Assembly: GCA_017428925.1 (NCBI GenBank)
Contig: JAFRPY010000028.1
Location: 1-32,687 of the forward strand
Source of the DNA: Prevotella sp.
GTDB lineage: Bacteria > Bacteroidota > Bacteroidia > Bacteroidales > Bacteroidaceae
Direction of reading: 5' to 3'
DNA: 32,687 nucleotides
Shown: piece after piece, positions 31,196 to 32,687 of the stretch
Layout: every line of letters starts with the position of its first letter
How positions within the stretch are numbered: position 1 is the stretch's first letter
Program-made: the position numbers and the translations under genes
The notes under the pieces: generated by a model
What the model was told of the DNA's origin: nothing
The model's input: only the letters and a program-made list of their open reading frames with translations
Databases searched by the model: none

Positions 31196-32341
31196 ATGAT
31201 GAAGCATACAGAAATCATACACGGACATGCCCGAATAGAATGTACGCTGTTCGGAACAGACACTGCCGTCGCCGAGTGTTTCGCCATGATTCACGTCGAT
31301 GATGCAACCCTCACTTTCGAAGAGCAACTCGAAAGTGTCCGGGCTGCCTATTTCTGGATGCTGCACCACGAGCTGCACAACGCCGACTGCGTCTTCCGCC
31401 GCTATTTCCTCAGCGATGCCTGCAACCAGCTGTCGGTACTCATGGCCACCGAGACCGAAGACCCCATAGGCGAAGTGTCGGTCATCCAGCAGCCACCCCT
31501 CGACGGCACGAAAGTCGCCCTCTGGGCCTATATCATGACCAACGTCAGGGTGCAGGCCCTGGCCAACGGACTTACCGAGGTGAGTCATGGCGCCTACCGC
31601 CATCTGTGGAATGCCAGCATGTTCCGTTACGAGGAAAATTCCGAATACCAGACCCGCATCATCCTCAACGACTTCGTCATGCAGCTCATCGAGGCCGGCT
31701 GCTCCATGGAGCGCAACTGCATACGCACCTGGTTCTTTGTCAACGAGGTGGACACCAACTATGCCGGCATGGTGAAGGCGCGCAACGAGGTGTTCCTCGT
31801 TCAGGGCATGAATCCCCGCACCCACTATGTTGCCTCTACCGGAATCGGCGGTCGTCAGGCCGATCCGCAAATCACCGTCCAGATGGATGCCTATGCTGTC
31901 GACGGTCTTCAGCCCGGTCAGGTGCACCATCTCTATGCCCCCACTCATCTCAGCCGCACCTCTGTCTATGGTTCCGCCTTCGAACGTGGCACCTGTGTGG
32001 ACTATGGCGACCGCCGCCATGTCTTCATTTCCGGAACTGCCAGCATCGACTGCAATGGTCAGATACTCTATGCCGGCGACGTTGAGAAACAGACCGCCCG
32101 CGTGCTGGAAAATGTCGAGACACTGCTCACTGAGGCCGATGTCATTTTCGACGATGTTCCCTATATGATTGTCTATCTGCGCGACATTGCCGACCATGCC
32201 GTTGTCCGCAAGATTTTCCATGAGCGTTTTTCCGGCAAGCCCTGTGTCTTCGTACTTGCCGCGGAATGCCGTCCCCAGTGGCTCGTCGGTATGGAATGTA
32301 TGGCCGTGAAGAAGATTTCCACCGAGTATCCACCGCTATAA
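31196..32341 (+). CDS. Rid/chorismatase-like protein, paralog 2
   Basis: 381 residues, closely related to the preceding gene over its whole length. Shared blocks include IQQPPLDGTK, CIRTW-FVN-VD, GMV-ARNEVF, STGIGGRQADP, FERGT-VDYG-RR, FISGTASI, LENVETLL and the end KKISTEYPPL. By eye more than half of positions agree. The start is ATG 31196, with another ATG directly after it at 31199. The 112-base gap contains no clear promoter, so it may be co-transcribed with paralog 1. N-terminal sequences differ most, which suggests that the two copies have diverged in ligand or partner. No signal peptide. Confidence 0.75.
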   Translation: MMKHTEIIHGHARIECTLFGTDTAVAECFAMIHVDDATLTFEEQLESVRAAYFWMLHHELHNADCVFRRYFLSDACNQLSVLMATETEDPIGEVSVIQQPPLDGTKVALWAYIMTNVRVQALANGLTEVSHGAYRHLWNASMFRYEENSEYQTRIILNDFVMQLIEAGCSMERNCIRTWFFVNEVDTNYAGMVKARNEVFLVQGMNPRTHYVASTGIGGRQADPQITVQMDAYAVDGLQPGQVHHLYAPTHLSRTSVYGSAFERGTCVDYGDRRHVFISGTASIDCNGQILYAGDVEKQTARVLENVETLLTEADVIFDDVPYMIVYLRDIADHAVVRKIFHERFSGKPCVFVLAAECRPQWLVGMECMAVKKISTEYPPL

Positions 32342-32687
32342 GGACAAAGGCAACGGGTAGGCGCGACAGCGGGAATCCCAACACCCATTACCCGATAAAT
32401 ATGTTTCCGTCCAAACTCACTGGACACTTTCGCCTTATCTTTGTAGCTGCACCCAGCACCTTTTTACCTATGGACAAAAATCTTACAAAAAAAATTTACG
32501 GAACACGAAGACACAAAGGCACAAAGTTTTTTCTATACCGCAGAAATTAGTGTCTTTGTGCGGCAAATCCCGATGAACAAAGGGAAGATTTGTGTTAGAT
32601 TTTTGAAGATTTTTGTTTAAGAAAAGGATCCTTTCTTACTTAATTTCCGCCCAGCAAAACCCTATGATTTCATCAGCAAATCATAGG
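32342..32687. other. Non-coding 3' stretch with inverted repeats
   Basis: 346 bases without a gene I can support. TATCTTTG at 32436-32443 fits the TAnnTTTG promoter consensus, but only a 26-codon frame (32470-32550) follows, with no recognisable product. ACACAAAGGCACAAAG (32511-32526) and CTTTGTGC (32554-32561) form an inverted pair (GCACAAAG/CTTTGTGC), and a 12-bp palindrome AAAGGATCCTTT occurs near 32625. It may be a dispersed element or a small RNA region. Confidence 0.5.
32661..32687. terminator. Perfect hairpin at the window end (candidate terminator)
   Basis: CCTATGATTT (32661-32670), loop CATCAGC, AAATCATAGG (32678-32687): a 10-bp perfect stem. On the minus strand the stem is followed by GTTTTGC, so it may end a gene coming from beyond the right edge; what follows on the + strand is not visible. 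Confidence 0.45.

Noticed and set aside
31181-32221. 346-codon minus-strand frame opposite the second Rid-like gene
   Set aside because: It mirrors the codon pattern of the real gene on the + strand, which has a close paralog; the antisense product has no recognisable domain.

Overview
The window looks like a chromosomal segment of a Bacteroidales bacterium, probably Prevotellaceae (inference). Several upstream regions carry the Bacteroidetes -7 element TAnnTTTG, usually with a TTTG or TTG about 19-20 bases further upstream. Ribosome binding sites are A-rich rather than Shine-Dalgarno. Protein families are typical of the phylum: CarboxypepD_reg/TonB-plug-like segments, a ComEA-like beta-rich protein, M16 peptidase, TraB/GumN and an ECF sigma factor. 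No tRNA or rRNA gene was seen.

Layout. 1-1536 (-): 5' part of a secreted LamG-like surface protein, cut by the window edge. 1759-3750 (+): secreted helix-hairpin-helix protein with a beta-rich body. 3751-4166: gene-free stretch with a 22-bp tandem repeat and a nested palindrome. 4167-8294: glycan-related cluster (GT4 glycosyltransferase, polysaccharide deacetylase, GT2 transferase, GT87-like membrane transferase). 8310-10220 (-): DUF4139/MuiA-like protein with an embedded SusC-like CarboxypepD_reg segment. 10356-11273 (-): XerD-type recombinase. 11492-12631 (+): P-loop ATPase.

12690-22089 is the centrepiece, a complete type I-C CRISPR-Cas locus on the + strand: promoter with an overlapping palindrome, cas3, cas5c, cas8c (with a probable internal cas11c start), cas7c, an inserted RhuM-family gene, cas4, cas1, cas2, a leader with a duplicated motif, and an array of 11 repeats and 10 spacers. 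The interference genes look AT-rich. cas4-cas1 look like the surrounding chromosome, and the RhuM gene lies exactly at the junction. Spacers 3 and 6 differ at one base in the seed and by one base in length, which suggests repeated acquisition from two variants of one target.

22095-23748 (-): SprT-like protein and a D-2-hydroxyacid dehydrogenase. 23902-24225 (+): small secreted plug-like protein. 24328-26790 (+): ECF sigma factor, membrane protein (possible anti-sigma), TraB/GumN protein and YbjQ-family protein. The sigma gene and ybjQ share an identically spaced ECF-like promoter motif. 26935-29772 (+): large M16 metallopeptidase followed by a clear terminator. 29950-32341 (+): two tandem paralogous Rid/chorismatase-like proteins. 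32342-32687: non-coding, with inverted repeats.

The main leads are the RhuM gene inside the I-C operon, the near-identical spacer pair, the two-site ECF motif, and a GC-rich dispersed palindrome present three times, twice inside coding sequence. No known-system search could be run, so novelty is not claimed.
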